A DNA stretch of 64,000 nt, from assembly GCA_944548615.1 (NCBI GenBank), contig OX155976.1, positions 842,096 to 906,095 on the forward strand, given 5' to 3'. Below the pieces are notes generated by a model. The model saw only the letters and a program-made list of their open reading frames with translations, was not told where the DNA came from and did not search any database. The position numbers were made by a program, and so were the translations under genes. This stretch comes from Micropterix aruncella (taxonomy: Eukaryota; Arthropoda; Insecta; Lepidoptera; Micropterigidae). Below are positions 1-11,840 of the stretch, one piece after another (positions within the stretch are counted from its first letter, which is position 1; each line of letters opens with the position of its first letter).

Positions 1-358
1 TTATTTTTATTACGTCTTTTTTAATTTTTATTTTCTACCTTTATTTTTCTTACCTTTCTACCTTTATTGTAGGCATTATCAAGCTCTACAACTTTTCTCT
101 AGAACTTAATCATATATCTCTTATCGTTACGGCAGCGTTCGTTAGAAACCTTTTCGTTCGACCGTTTTTTCCGACTTACTTTGGAAATCCGACTACCACG
201 AAAAAGTCTTTTAATTTTTCGGATAATTATATAGCCTTTGACACTGACAAATAACGTGGCTTTCTATTGGTAAAAGAATTTTCAAAATCGGTTCAGTAGA
301 TCCAGAGATTACTTCCTACAACGTCACAAACTTTACCTCTTTATAATATTAGTATAGA
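1..358 (-). mobile_element. Helitron (Lep1-like), 5' end portion
   Basis: Non-autonomous Helitron read on the minus strand. Its 5' end lies at 358, where the minus strand begins TCTATACTAATATTATAAAG after an A, as expected for Helitron insertion between A and T. The body matches the fuller copies at 6221-6706, 18897-19631 and 26598-27295. The 3' CTAG end is not in the window. No coding potential. Confidence 0.75.
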
Positions 359-601
359 TAGTATAGATATAGTATAATAATAAAGTTATGCAGATTTTTT
401 TTTTTTAGGATATGACTCGCAGAAGTTTGTTCTCCGTTCTTTAACGACCTGTCGTCACAAAACCATTTTTAATATTTTAATAAATATTAAAATAAAATTA
501 TAATAACATAATCTCTTTGCGAATATTATAGCCGAATTCAAATCATCTGTACGTACCCAAAATACAGACGCACTATTTTTTTTTTAGAAAAAAGGACTTA
601 C
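359..601. other. AT-rich non-coding sequence
   Basis: AT-rich sequence with no recognisable element. If the exon at 602-881 is real, this is the start of its downstream intron. Confidence 0.4.
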
Positions 602-881
602 CAGGTTTTCCGGTAGATTGCGTGACGATGGCAACGGAGGGTGTCGTGGCCGTATTCGGCGGATATACAGGATCGCAGCACTCGCGCTCGGGAAACTCGC
701 TCCCGAGCACCTCTCCGGTGAGGAATCCGAAGATCAACGCCAGCACCAACACCCGACCAGAACTCCTTACATCTAGGCTTAGCTTAGGGTGGGTCGCGGC
801 GGGCGTTTCTTTTTCCTGGTTTTTCTGTGCCTGCTCAGTTTCGTGATCATTTTCGCGGCTTGTTTTCAATTCTCGACGCAT
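602..881 (-). CDS. Probable first coding exon, membrane-anchored or secreted protein
   Basis: Open frame from an ATG at 881 giving 93 codons plus one base, ending at 602. The next minus-strand bases are GTAAGTCC, a strong 5' splice donor (CTG/GTAAGT), so this reads as a first coding exon with a phase-1 intron. An in-frame TGA lies four codons upstream of the ATG, which supports this start. The product has a polar, charged N-terminus (residues 1-42), one hydrophobic segment (about 44-60, VLVLALIFGFLTGEVLG), then SEFPERECCDPVYPP with adjacent cysteines, then a Thr/Ser/Pro-rich stretch. It could be a signal peptide with a long n-region or a type II signal anchor. GC content is well above the flanks, as expected for coding DNA. 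I do not recognise the family, and no second exon is visible. The rest of the gene would lie beyond the left edge or in a distant exon. Confidence 0.55.
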
Positions 882-1590
882 AACAGGTGTTCATGTAGGT
901 TTTTAGTGCATTTTATCTTGATGCAACATCGTCCTACCTGTGTGGAGGAAATATTTTAAAGCTTTGGCTTATTAACGCTATAGTAGTTTATATTTGCCGA
1001 TTCTAGCACACGAACAACGGGATCAATTTTAATTTTATATATAAACAAATACTGTATCCAAAGATACTACTTAAGACACAATTAAAACTGTTAGCGAATT
1101 CCCTTTGTATACCAGAATCGACAAATTTCTCATACTATAGCGCTTTTTGAAATATCTTAATTTCTATTATCAAACTAGGTAGGGTATATATAGAGCATTT
1201 TCGTGGTGTATTTTGAAGCCGGAGATATTTTGAAGCATGCATCATTGAATTTCGATCCGTTCATCTGCAAAGAAAGAAAAGCAAAATTTTATTGATATGA
1301 AAATAATTATATAATCTACTCTTCACCACTATTGGACAGCTGGAGGATATAAAATTAAAAAAAAACATGAAGAATATGCTGATAGGTCTCTGTTCATGCC
1401 AGTGAGGTTTGTGTGAGAATTAGCGTAATTCTCCGTCTCCTAATCACTTGTCTAATCAAAGAAAATCCCTTTTATAAATTCTTCCGCTCCAATCAAATAT
1501 TGTCGTAGGTGACGGCGCGCCGATCTGAACCGCCCAGCGCTAGTTGATAAAATTTCTAAACTATACGTTGCTTTTCGTATTAAAATAATA
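882..1590. other. AT-rich sequence, nothing recognised
   Basis: Would contain the 5' UTR and promoter of the minus-strand exon if that gene is real. I see no clear TATA or initiator, and the short frames show no family features. Confidence 0.35.
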
Positions 1591-2040
1591 GCTGCCAAAT
1601 CGTAGTAGAGAAATAAACGAAAGCTCAAATTTAATAACATTACAATATGCGACCGCTATCCTTTTCCATCGATAATTTTTCAAATAATTAAATTAAGATC
1701 ACCGGCGAGTGACGAACGTAAAATATCACTAATTAATATAAATTAGTTTATAAAATTTCCGACTCGTTATTGAATGGGTTGAAATGGTCAGTAATTAGAG
1801 GGCGGTGTGCTGGGACTTTTGTGCCGGCAACTTGATTAATGGATTTGTTACAGTCATGTACCCTGGGGTACAGTAATTGGAACACAAAGCGGCTGTAATA
1901 CGGCATCGGGCCGCACGTGTACTACTGGGGATTCGCACGCAATATCAACTACAGATGGGCGATTTGATATTTGTTGTGAAATGTATATCGGGAGGATTCA
2001 TTTAATTTGGTATACTTTTCAGAATGTACGTTATGACTGT
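1590..2040. repeat. Duplicated block, copy 1
   Basis: About 400-450 bp is repeated in direct orientation at 4150-4590. Shared landmarks in order: CCGACCGCTATCC-like motif, GAGTGACGAACGTAAAATAT, TTAATGGATTTGTTAC, CCCTGGGGTACAGTAATTGG and GGGGATTCGCACGCAAT. The core is GC-richer than its surroundings. No terminal inverted repeats, A-tail or conserved reading frame are visible, so it may be a segmental duplication or an unknown repeat. Confidence 0.6.
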
Positions 2041-2087
2041 TAGGCCGGGAGATAGCGAGAAAAAAAATTCATGGTTTTTGTTACAAG

Positions 2088-2632
2088 TTTGTTAAGAGTT
2101 GGCCACGAAGACCCATTCTGTTCAGGGTTGGTCACACTCAAGGGTCAACACCCATCCGGCGGCGTCCACGCATGAAGTGCTAGCCCGGTCAGGACTCTGG
2201 CCTTAGGGCTAGTTTCCCCTCGGAATCAACCTTCTGGCGCTCCTGGCGCTCCGTGCGGCGTAAGCCAATCGACTGTGCACTCTGACTAACAGTCGGGGGA
2301 GTCTGGAAGCAGTACTGTTTCCTATAGAGCGGGGGTGGTTGCCGACCTTACGGCGACTGCTCTTGAAACGGCTGAGTGAACAGCCGGGCAAAGATTCGGT
2401 CCGCGATAGATTCGGTATACACCGTTTCAGCGCTTCGTAAGGGAGAGGACCGCGCAAGCGACCTCGAACTCGTAACAAATCGAGAGACCGTAGTAATCTG
2501 GTCGCAATTGGAAGTAAGGGCGTGAGTGTAAGCCCGCTGGGTAACACACCTAGTTATCTCGCAGTTAAGGCGTTGGCCTCTTACGGGCATGTGGCGGAGC
2601 TTGAAGGTGGACTGTTGTAGTTGACAACTCTA
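2088..2632 (+). mobile_element. S1 long SINE-like element, internally deleted
   Basis: 545-bp copy of the S1 family, flanked by the 11-bp target duplication TTTGTTACAAG at 2077-2087 and 2633-2643. It keeps the GAGTTGGCCACGAAGACCC head and B-box-like GGGTCAACACC. Near the 3' end it lacks about 90 bp that other copies have between GTGGACTGTT and GTAGTTGACAA. Strand follows the putative Pol III promoter. Confidence 0.75.
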
Positions 2633-2643
2633 TTTGTTACAAG

Positions 2644-3209
2644 TATGGCGACCAATCAGAAGTTAAATTAATTAATTATTGAAACAAAAATGGTTTTATC
2701 GCTGAGCGTCACAGCGTAATCACAGTGTAAATAATTAAACATATATGAAAAACTACGTATTTCAAACGATTTGTTAAAAAAAGATTTTAGTATTTTTCGG
2801 TTTTAGATAAACGAATCTGTCCTAGCGTAATTCCATAATTTTATGGCTCGCCACACCAATTAGTATACGTGTTTTTTTTCTTATTTGTTATAGGCTATTT
2901 TTTGACTAATTATTTTTAAATAAACATTCTCAAAAATTGCTATACCACACCTTTATGGTTCCAAATAACCACCATACCGTCGCAAAGATGCAGATTTATT
3001 TAATAATATAAAATGATTTGTTATAGTATACCACGGGAATCGTGGAAAGTTTGTATCCTAGAAGAATCGTACATTGAGACTGTTAATATATTTGCCATAC
3101 TTCTGATGGAGTGGAAAAGTAGTGACATACTCAAAGAAAGGTTTATTTCAAACATTTTCAAGATACTAAAGAAGACGTAAAATTATCTATTACAGTATGG
3201 CATTTTTGG
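2644..3209. other. AT-rich sequence, nothing recognised
   Basis: No repeat ends, long frames or RNA genes seen. Confidence 0.35.
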
Positions 3210-3820
3210 CTACATAACGACAAAATTTGTAACGACCAATATTGGCGGCTTGCTCCCGGAGCGCAGAGTAATATTATTTTCTAATTCGAACGCATCCTAA
3301 ATTCCATACCAAATATCTCATTACCATAGATACATAGACAGCCGCTATAATAATTTCGCGCGTCATTACGCGGATATTTCTGGTAAAATTCTTTTTTTTT
3401 TTTTCTAGAAATCATTAAAAAAATATTGCTATATATGAGCTAATATTTAAATATTTTTGTATGTAAATAAGCAAAAAAAAATATTACCTTTGAAAGAGAA
3501 TCTAATTAAGATCACGATAGTATTTACAATTTCAAAATAGGCTTCCGTATTTTTACGTAAGACAAGTACAAGTTAGAAATGGCCGAGTTTTTTGCACTTT
3601 TTCGATTTTCTCATATTTATTCATAATTATCTAATTGTTTTACAAAATAAGATTTCAATATTCTATATACGAAATTTCAATGCGATCATTGCACAGTTAT
3701 TCTTTTTATGTATGCTGTAGTAGTTCTGTAGTACTTTTTGTCGAGCGCGGCGATATTGCAAGAAATTTCAATAAATTGCGGCGGTCTGCCATGAAATTAT
3801 GACGCTACTCGAAGGGTTAA
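3210..3820 (+). mobile_element. piggyBac-like MITE, left end lost
   Basis: Closely similar to 36112-36808. Shared blocks include ACGACCAATATTGGCGGC, TTGCTCCCGGAGCGCA and TTTCAATGCGATCATTGC. The right end reads CTACTCGAAGGGTTAA, a CCCTT-type terminus next to TTAA, the piggyBac target. The left TTAA terminus is degraded, so the left boundary is approximate. Confidence 0.6.
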
Positions 3821-4149
3821 CTTTTCATGGTGCTGATTACTCGTGCTACGATCTTACAAAAAAAAGTAATAAATGCGTGTGTCATGCAACAATAATAAGA
3901 GTTACGATTTGAAACTTCTATGGTAACTATAATATTACTTTATTTCCAGATTGAATAGCGTATAGGAGTGTTTAGAGCACCATCTGTTTGTTGTACGCCG
4001 CTATATTGCTATTCCACGAACGCCGCCATATTGAATTCATATTCAATCTTCTTTTTCGGGAAGATTGTTAATTGTTTGAAACGATGTGTATTATATAGAC
4101 GTGGGGTTTGTAGTAAAATTGAAGTACAAAAAGAAAGCAAACTAGCTGC

Positions 4150-4590
4150 GAAATCGAAGTAAAAAATTAAAGTAAGCACAATAATTTTAATAACATAATA
4201 ATTACCGACCGCTATCCATTTCCCTAGATATTTTTCCAAATAATACAATTAAGATCCCCAGCGAGTAACGAACGTAAAATATCGCTAATTTATATTAATT
4301 AGTTGATAAAATTTCCGAATCGGCACTGAATGGGTTGTAATGGTCAGTAATTAGAGAGCGGTGGGCTGGGACTTTTGTGCCGGCAACTTGATTAATGGAT
4401 TTGTTACGGTCATGTACCCTGGGGTACAGTAATTGGAATACAAAGCGGCTTTCATACGGCATCGGGTCGCGCGTGTACTACTGGGGATTCGCACGCAATT
4501 TCGACTACAGATGGGCGATTTGGTATTTGTTGTGAAATGTATATTGGGACGGTTAATTGAATTTCGCATATTTCAGAATGCAGGTGATGG
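4150..4590. repeat. Duplicated block, copy 2
   Basis: Direct repeat of 1590-2040 with scattered substitutions. It contains the same CCCTGGGGTACAGTAATTGG and GGGGATTCGCACGCAAT landmarks. A 74-codon open frame here (4433-4657) is not preserved in copy 1, so I do not treat it as a gene. Confidence 0.6.
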
Positions 4591-4595
4591 CAATA

Positions 4596-4780
4596 AGCAT
4601 TTTGAGGACTCTTTAACGGTCAACAGCACAGACACGAAATTTTGTATATGCATTTAATTACGAGAGCCTGATCTAAGTTTCACTAAGACAGGACTGCGGC
4701 ACCCAGGATTGGCTTCTAAAGAGGGAACTCCTCAACGGTCAACAGCACGGACACAAAATTTTGGATACGCATTCAATTTA
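4596..4780 (+). repeat. Two units of a short tandem family, cut by a LINE
   Basis: Two units end in variants of CTCAACGGTCAACAGCAC followed by ACAAAATTTTG. They match the tandem units at 22684-22870. The unit continues after the LINE at about 5735-5790 (TATGATAGTCCATTC), so the LINE at 4781-5724 sits inside it. The copy near 22739-22790 shows the uninterrupted sequence. Confidence 0.6.
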
Positions 4781-5724
4781 TTTATTTATTTATTTATAGT
4801 ATTACACAAGTTCGTTTGTACAGTTTACCATATCATGTTGTATATATATGAGACGTTAGCAAAAAACTGATTCTCGAGGAGATAGAGTAATGAATAAAAG
4901 TCGCCTAACTAGGCCAGGGCCTGTTCTAAGGCAGACTTTATAAAATATTGTTTAGATGTATCTAATCAAATTACTAAATAATTATTATATAAAAATAAAA
5001 AAAACAATTAAAACAATTAAAATTTGTAGAAATTCTATTACTTTGATAATAATTATTAACGTGTAGAGTAAAAGTAAAAATATGTTTGAAAGTAAAAATA
5101 TATGTCTAAAATTGAAGAATAATGCGAAAATTTAATATACAAAAAATTAATATACAATATTCAACATTCCATTGATGTTTTCTCTGCCTTCTGTAATAAG
5201 CCACCTAGAAACCGTTTTTTAAATTTGTTTTTGGTTTCAATGCGTTTAACGACATCAGGCAGGTAGTTGTACATTCTCGGTGCTATGAAGTTAAAATGTC
5301 TCTGTTCGAAAGTCGTACGAGTTCTTGGCACTATCATATCGTCATTCTTTGCAGCTCTGGTGAGTCTCACTCGTGCGTTAATAAGTGGCATTTTGAATTT
5401 TGCGTATATTAAGGCTATCTTAATGTACAACAGTCTTGGGTCCAAAATATTACTATCTTTATATAACTGGTTCGTAGGATATCGATACGGTTTACGCTCG
5501 ATAATTTTTAGTATACACTTTTGCGCTACTTCAAGAGGCTGGAGGATAGTTAATGCACAACCACCCCACCCGATTATGCCATAACAAAGAATGCTTTGGC
5601 ATAATGCATAATACGTATTTTTTAGTGTTCCCGGGTCTAAAATATTTCTCACTTCGCGGAATACGTAGGAAAGTTTTCGAACCTTGCTTGTCAACATCTC
5701 AATGTGCTTTTGCCAACGCAGCAT
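4778..5724 (-). pseudogene. 5'-truncated LINE, C-terminal part of reverse transcriptase ORF
   Basis: An open frame of 187 codons (5724 down to 5161) encodes the segment after the RT catalytic core in non-LTR retrotransposons. Recognisable pieces are VRKLSYVFREVRNIL, a YGIIGWGG motif, RYPTNQLY and HFNFIAPRMYNYLPDVV near the end. The catalytic YADD region is absent, so the copy is dead on arrival. The 3' end is an (AAAT)n-type tail at about 4778-4800, read on the minus strand. The same family appears at 20098-20525. Confidence 0.75.
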
Positions 5725-5789
5725 ATTATCAATTATTAATTATGATAGTCCATTCTATGTATCACAATGACATGGCTGCTGCACGTGTA

Positions 5790-6006
5790 AACAATTATGG
5801 AGTCGTTTATTTTGTTGAAATTTTGTCTATTATTATTTCATTTTCGGCCCAACTACCAACAAAAAGGGTAAATATTGTGAAACTATTTTTATTAGGATGA
5901 AAAAGGAAATATTAATTTTGAGACCATCTGAAGCGATTAACCGCCCTATCTATACGAACGTACTTGATAAGACCGATATATTATCATAAAGAAAAATATT
6001 GTAAAA
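5790..6006. other. AT-rich sequence, nothing recognised
   Basis: Spacer between the broken short repeat and the Penelope-like palindrome. Confidence 0.3.
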
Positions 6007-6176
6007 ATTATAAATAAGATAAAAAACTAATTCAACGCGTGAACACCTAACGTTTCGGCGACGTTGCAGTCGCCGTTGACTAGGGCAGACTGTCTACCCT
6101 AGACAACGGCGGCTGCAACATCGCTGAAACATCGGGTGTTACAAACTACAAGTGGTAAATTTATCTTATTTTTAAT
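6007..6176. mobile_element. Inverted pair of Penelope-like 3' ends
   Basis: Imperfect palindrome with arms of about 80 bp meeting near 6091. Each arm carries ACAACGGCGGCTGCAAC or a variant, followed by CGAAACGTCGGGT-like sequence. The same unit forms the arms of the palindrome at 23668-24272, which encloses a Penelope-type coding remnant. No coding sequence here. Confidence 0.6.
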
Positions 6177-6220
6177 GTCAAACAACCGCAATAGTATCCG
6201 ATTTCAAATATATAAAGATA

Positions 6221-6706
6221 CTAGCTGACCCGTGCCCACTTCGTTGGGCGGTAAACATTTTTACTTGTGATGAAATTATGAGTGTACATAGTTCGGTTAG
6301 TACTGAGTGCTATGATTTATTTCCTGACTGCCAAAAGAAGGGTTATATTTTTACTGCATATGCATGTATATATTTGCATGCCAATTTGGCAATTTGGCAA
6401 CTTTTTTGTAGACATTAATAAGCTCTACAACTTTTCTCTAGAACTCAATCATAAATCTCTTATCGTTAAGGCAGCGTTCGTAAGAAACGTTTTCATTCGA
6501 CCGTTTTTCTCCGACTTACTTTGCAAATCCGGCTACTACGAAAAAGTCTTATCATTTTTCGGATTAATATATAGCTTATGACACTCACAAATACCGTGGC
6601 TTTCTATTGGTAAAAGAATTTTTTTAATCGGTTTAGTAGACCCAGAGATTACTCCCTACAACCTCACAAACTCACAAACTTTACCTATTTATAATATTAG
6701 TATAGA
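6221..6706 (-). mobile_element. Helitron (Lep1-like), both ends present
   Basis: 3' end at 6221 (minus strand GGTCAGCTAG, next base T). The GCCCAACGAAGTGGGC hairpin lies just inside. The 5' end at 6706 begins TCTATACTAATATTATAAA after an A. At 486 bp it is shorter than the ~700-bp copies at 18897 and 26598, so it has an internal deletion. Confidence 0.85.
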
Positions 6707-6710
6707 TAAT

Positions 6711-6775
6711 ATAAAAAACTACTTTTTGTGACTTAAATATAAAAGTTAGACATATGCTGTCGTTGACCTTTTACC
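6711..6775 (-). mobile_element. Short Helitron fragment
   Basis: Matches internal Lep1-like Helitron sequence (AGTCACAAAAAGTAG and GACAGCATATGTCTAAC on the minus strand). It lies directly against the 5' end of 6221-6706 and may be part of an older copy. Confidence 0.5.
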
Positions 6776-7079
6776 GCGAAATTAAAAAAAAATATATATT
6801 GAAAAAAAAACATAAAAAATTGTGCCCTTTTTTAAAAGTTTCACGAAAATATTATTTTTTTGATCGTTTTTTTTTAAATATTTCGGTTAATCTTAAAACT
6901 CTGCAAATTGTCATAATTTCTGTAATATCGGTAATTGTTATCGATATTACGATATGCTCGAATGTGTCGGCCACGGTACGTACAAACAAAATGGCCGCAA
7001 ATTTCTTGACATTGCAATGAACATTTTGAACGCCTATATCTCTCTTATTTATTGAGATCGAATAAAGATTATGGAAGAT

Positions 7080-7697
7080 TAGGAATCAGCGTGGTGAATA
7101 TAGCGTGGTGAATTACTTCATTTTTTATTTTGGCCTGTTTTTAAAATTTAAACTTTGAATGCCTATATCTCGCTTATTTATAGCGACCGACACAATTTTC
7201 TTCCAGATTTAGCATTAAAATGAAAAAAATTGTAGAGAGGTTCCTATACTGCAGTTATTCCACTTTTATAACTATGTGATAATACTTACATGTATATATT
7301 TTAATTAAAGAGTTTTGAACAATGAAGCACAAATAATTAAAAAGCAGGAATAATTTCACTGTATTACTTTCACAATATTATGAATTTAGAATAACGCTTG
7401 GCCGACTATGACGTTTGTAGGTTTAACATAGCAGCGCCATCTATGGATTACTTATTTAATCCAGTCAATAGATAACGCCATCTGTTAAAATCGTTTGGAG
7501 CTAACAGATAATTGCGAATGTCAAATAATAGACATTGCAATAAAATAATATCGCGACTATAAATTAAGATGTAAGCTATCCTATCTTTCAAGTTGGATCA
7601 AACTGCACATTGTGTGCAAATTTGATTCAAATCGGTTAAGTAGTTTAGGAGTCCATCGCGGACAAACAACGTGACACGTAATTTATATATATTAAGA
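7080..7697 (-). mobile_element. Helitron, second subfamily (5' end)
   Basis: 5' end at 7697: the minus strand begins TCTTAATATATATAAATTAC, then CGTGTCACGTTGTTTGTCCG. The body is colinear with 20526-21085 (TGGCGCTGCTATGTTAAACC, AAGTCGGCCAAGCG, GCGAGATATAGGCATTC). The ~290-bp 5' part also occurs twice at 10597-11200. The 3' CTAG end is not clear. Confidence 0.7.
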
Positions 7698-7829
7698 TGT
7701 AAAAATTATGTATATACAAATTTATATAAAACCGCTATATAACCACCGCTTATATAAACCGCTATATATTTTGTCTGATATATTTAAATAAGTATTGTTA
7801 TTAAGAATTCTTGTTTAATTGCTAATGTC

Positions 7830-8238
7830 TTCAACAAACACTGCCTACTTATATATTTTTATTTTGAGACATAAAAGCAGTGATTGTAGCTTAAATATAA
7901 AAGTTGGATATACGCTGTTTGATAGATCTCTCTGAGGCCGATGTTTTTTTTAATATATTGTTTCCACATATATATTAAACCGATTCGTCAGCGCACGCCG
8001 ATAAAGCAACTCAGCATTTCATTTTTCTCCGACTTGATTTACAAATATCATGATTTCGTATTGAAAACCAATATTTACCACAATAAAATATAGCTTATAT
8101 CAATCATTGGTAATGGAGCTTTCGATTACTGATAGAAGTTTTAAAATCAGAGTAGTAGTTTCGGAGATTACCCCCTACATACAAACATACAAATTTACAA
8201 ACTCCCAAAAATTACTTCTTTATAATATTAGTATAGAT
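7830..8238 (-). mobile_element. Helitron, third subfamily (5' part)
   Basis: Ends at about 8238 with the same TCTATACTAATATTATAAAG terminus. The internal sequence (AGACATAAAAGCAGT, CAAATATCATGATTTCG) matches 43849-44527 rather than the main subfamily. The 3' end is not visible here. Confidence 0.65.
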
Positions 8239-8239
8239 T

Positions 8240-8786
<547 letters not shown>

Positions 8787-9299
8787 CTAGCAGACCCGGC
8801 CACGCGTTGCTGTGGCTAAGGTTTTTGTTATATTACATTATAGTAAACTATTTAAGAGGAACGGTAGGAGAACATCATTCATGGGGACCACCATGCTTTT
8901 TGACATAGATGCCATTTGTAAAAAAATATGGCGACCTCCATGACAGATTTTCTACTACCGTAACCCCTTAATACAATGAAATTATTATTTACGGACGAAG
9001 ACGAAAACGTTAATGATGGTATAAAAATCCACTGGATTGGGGTTTGAAGGGGAAGGACTTTGAACACGATTGATTAAAATTTTCGTACAGTTGATATTAA
9101 GCAAAAATCAATACAAAAGAATTAATTTTAAAATTTATTATTATTTTTATTCAAGTTTGTAACAAATGAGTATATTACAAAGTTGTTAGTAAATAACATG
9201 TGACACTTAAACTTATGAATGAGGTAGGTAGGGCAGATAATCTTAATTTTTTAACAATAATATTTATTATTTTGAATTATAAATACTTTTAATTTCAAT

Positions 9300-9923
9300 T
9301 TAATTTAACACTAATCGGTGCACAATATTTTTGGTTAACCTGTCTTTAGCTAACACAAATAGATTCGACGGTTTCCCTACACGTGAACATGCAACATATA
9401 GTTGCCCATGAGAAAAACATGGATTTTCCAAATCTAAACCACAAATGGACAATGTTTGGCCTTGAGACTTATTTATAGACATGGCTAAATCTAAACGAAT
9501 TGGAAACTGTAGCTTTCTGAAGGGTATGGTAGAATATGACGGTATCATTGGAATACGTGGCAACAGGACCACTTTTCCTTTAAACTTCCCAGTTAAAATG
9601 GTTGCTTCAAGAATATTTCCGGTGATCTTTTTGATGACCAAACGCCCCCCGTTGCATAATTGAGGTGGATTCAAATTACGTAGGAGAATAATAGGGGAAC
9701 CAATCTTTAATCGAAGAATATGTGGTGGTATTCCATGTATATCTAGTGAATTTAAAAAATCAATCAGAAAATGTACACTTTCATTTTCATCAAAAACAGT
9801 ATAGATTGATTTAAAAGACATCAGATCGCCTGGTAACAACTGTTGTATCTGGAAGTTAATTTCGTCAACATCAACATTTTTGGCTGCCAAAATCGACCGA
9901 CAACTGAGCCAGTTATGATTCAA
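9300..9923 (-). pseudogene. Helitron helicase, C-terminal part
   Basis: 207-codon frame encoding the last part of a Helitron Pif1-like (superfamily 1B) helicase, which would unwind DNA during rolling-circle transposition. Visible motifs: ILAAKNVDVDEINFQIQQLL at the start, GSPIILLRNLNPPQLCNGGRL in the middle, then MSINKSQGQTLSICGLDL and GQLYVACSRVGKPSNLFVLA. The last two correspond to the conserved C-terminal helicase motifs that include the catalytic Arg. Walker A and B are absent because the sequence between this block and 10062 is deleted. The leading Met is an accident of the deletion junction. Confidence 0.85.
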
Positions 9924-9974
9924 GTAATTATTCTGTATATCCGGAAAAATACAGCCAGCATAACCCGATCATAA

Positions 9975-10616
9975 ATATTTTTTTGTTCTGCTGTCAGCAA
10001 TGGCTCCTTTGTTCATGATAATAATTGTTGCTAAATTACCATGGTCATATTGTTTTTCTCGTTATAAATCGTTATTGACTAAGTCGGTGGATGGGAGATC
10101 AGGTGTTGGCATACCATAAAGATTAAGTGGTAAATTTGAAATTAAAACACATAAATCCTCGATCAACACTAACGTTTCATTATACATCTCTGGCGTATAA
10201 TCTATGTTTTGGCATTGATCTGTTTGTGTAATTCGGTGCAATATGTCCTCTGTCATACAATTTTTATATTTTTCCCACAAAGTTTGTGCTTGCGATGGAT
10301 AACATGTCGTCAAAATAATTGAAAACAGCTGACGAATGTTATTGGGCGTTGATGTCAACGCAGCATCAGCAAGCGTTAAGTCCCAATGGTTATCGTCTTC
10401 TAGCAATAATTGCAGTTCACGACATGCATCTTGGTATGTATTGAATACTCGACCATTAACTGTTCGCTGAAATTCAAAAGACGTTGGTCCGGGAACATTC
10501 ACCAATAACAAACGTAAATAGAAGCACTCACGTTGCTTTGGATGTACCGTGTAAAGTCGCCCCAATGTCTTTGAATATGCCTGTAATGGAAGGATACACG
10601 TTTGTAGGTTTAACAT
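9975..10616 (-). pseudogene. Helitron helicase, N-terminal part
   Basis: A 184-codon frame (10616-10062) encodes the segment upstream of the Pif1 core in Helitron proteins: TLGRLYTVHPKQRECFYLRL, LLVNVPGPTSFEFQRTVNG, then DDNHWDLTLADAAL and IRQLFSIILTTCYPSQAQ. Beyond a stop the homology goes on in another frame (EPLLTAEQKNIYDRVMLAV, about 10005-9960), the entry to the Pif1 domain, then ends abruptly. The first six residues come from the adjoining repeat, so the Met at 10616 is not an original start. The Walker motifs are missing and the gene is dead. Confidence 0.8.
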
Positions 10617-10906
10617 AGCAGCGCCATCTATTGATTACTTACTCAATCCAGTCAACCGATATCGCCATCTGTTAAAATCATTTGGAGCTAACGGATAATT
10701 GTGAATGTCAAATAATAGATAAATAATTTGCAATAAAATAATATTGCGACTATAAATTAAGATGTAAGCTATCCTATCTTTCAAGTTGGATCAAACTGCA
10801 CACGGTGTGCAAATTTGATTCAGATCGGTTAAGTAGTTTAGGAGTCCATCGCGGACAAACAACGTGACACGTAATTTATATATATTAAGATATATAGCTT
10901 ATATGA

Positions 10907-11328
<422 letters not shown>

Positions 11329-11428
11329 GTACTACTAACAGTACTACATTTTTTAAATCGGTACAAGCGCTTAGAAGTTTTGGTGGAATAAAGAAACGGA
11401 AAACATACATAGATGAACCCTGAACACA

Positions 11429-11840
11429 TTACACTCGTTTTTGATTGGGCAGTCGTGTAAAAAGTAAGTATATTACTAGTTTTCGGGATCCAATACAGCT
11501 GCGAAACCAGTTTAGTTCGATACCAGTAATACCATATTTCCCAAGTTTCATTAGGATCATTTCATGGGATACTGTGTCAGGAGCTTGCGCGGGGTCGGGA
11601 AGTACAGTAATACACTTTTTGTTGGCGTCTACATACCTAGTCATATGCTCTGACATTTTTAGTACTCCATCTTGTGTTCCCATTTTTTGATCTGAAGCCG
11701 TATTGGTTTTCGGATGTCATGTGATTGGTTTCTAGATGATTACAGAGTTGTGTAATTACTATTTTTTCCAAAATTTTTGCTAAAACATCAGGTACTGATA
11801 TCGGTCGATAATTTGAGGGATCAAACTTCGGTCCATATCT
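11429..11840 (-). pseudogene. LINE reverse transcriptase fragment, finger/palm region
   Basis: Minus-strand homology to the N-terminal half of a non-LTR RT domain, in two frames. From about 11835 down: PSNYRPISVPDVLAKILEKI then ENQYGFRS. After a frameshift, at 11683-11429: [17 protein letters not shown] followed by [12 protein letters not shown]. These match the SNYRPISLL, QFGF and AFDTVSHxILLxKL-GIxGxxLxWFxSYL motifs of LINE RTs. The catalytic Asp of the first motif is replaced (APDTVSH). The YADD part is missing. Confidence 0.8.

Larger units (their letters stand above)
8787..10890 (-). mobile_element. Helitron carrying a helicase remnant
   Basis: Read on the minus strand, a 2.1-kb unit runs from a TCTTAATATATATAAATTAC 5' end at 10890 (preceded by A) to a CTAG 3' end at 8787 (followed by T). 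The hairpin GCCACAGCAACGCGTGGC lies about 10 bp inside. Between them are two blocks of Pif1-type helicase in correct order. No HUH replication-initiator domain is seen and the helicase core is deleted, so this is a defective derivative of an autonomous Helitron. Confidence 0.75.

Noticed and set aside
2209..2547. 100-120 codon frames in S1 copies as a protein family
   Set aside because: Antisense to the A/B-box promoter, frequently broken, no recognisable motif; explained better by GC-rich sequence of young copies.
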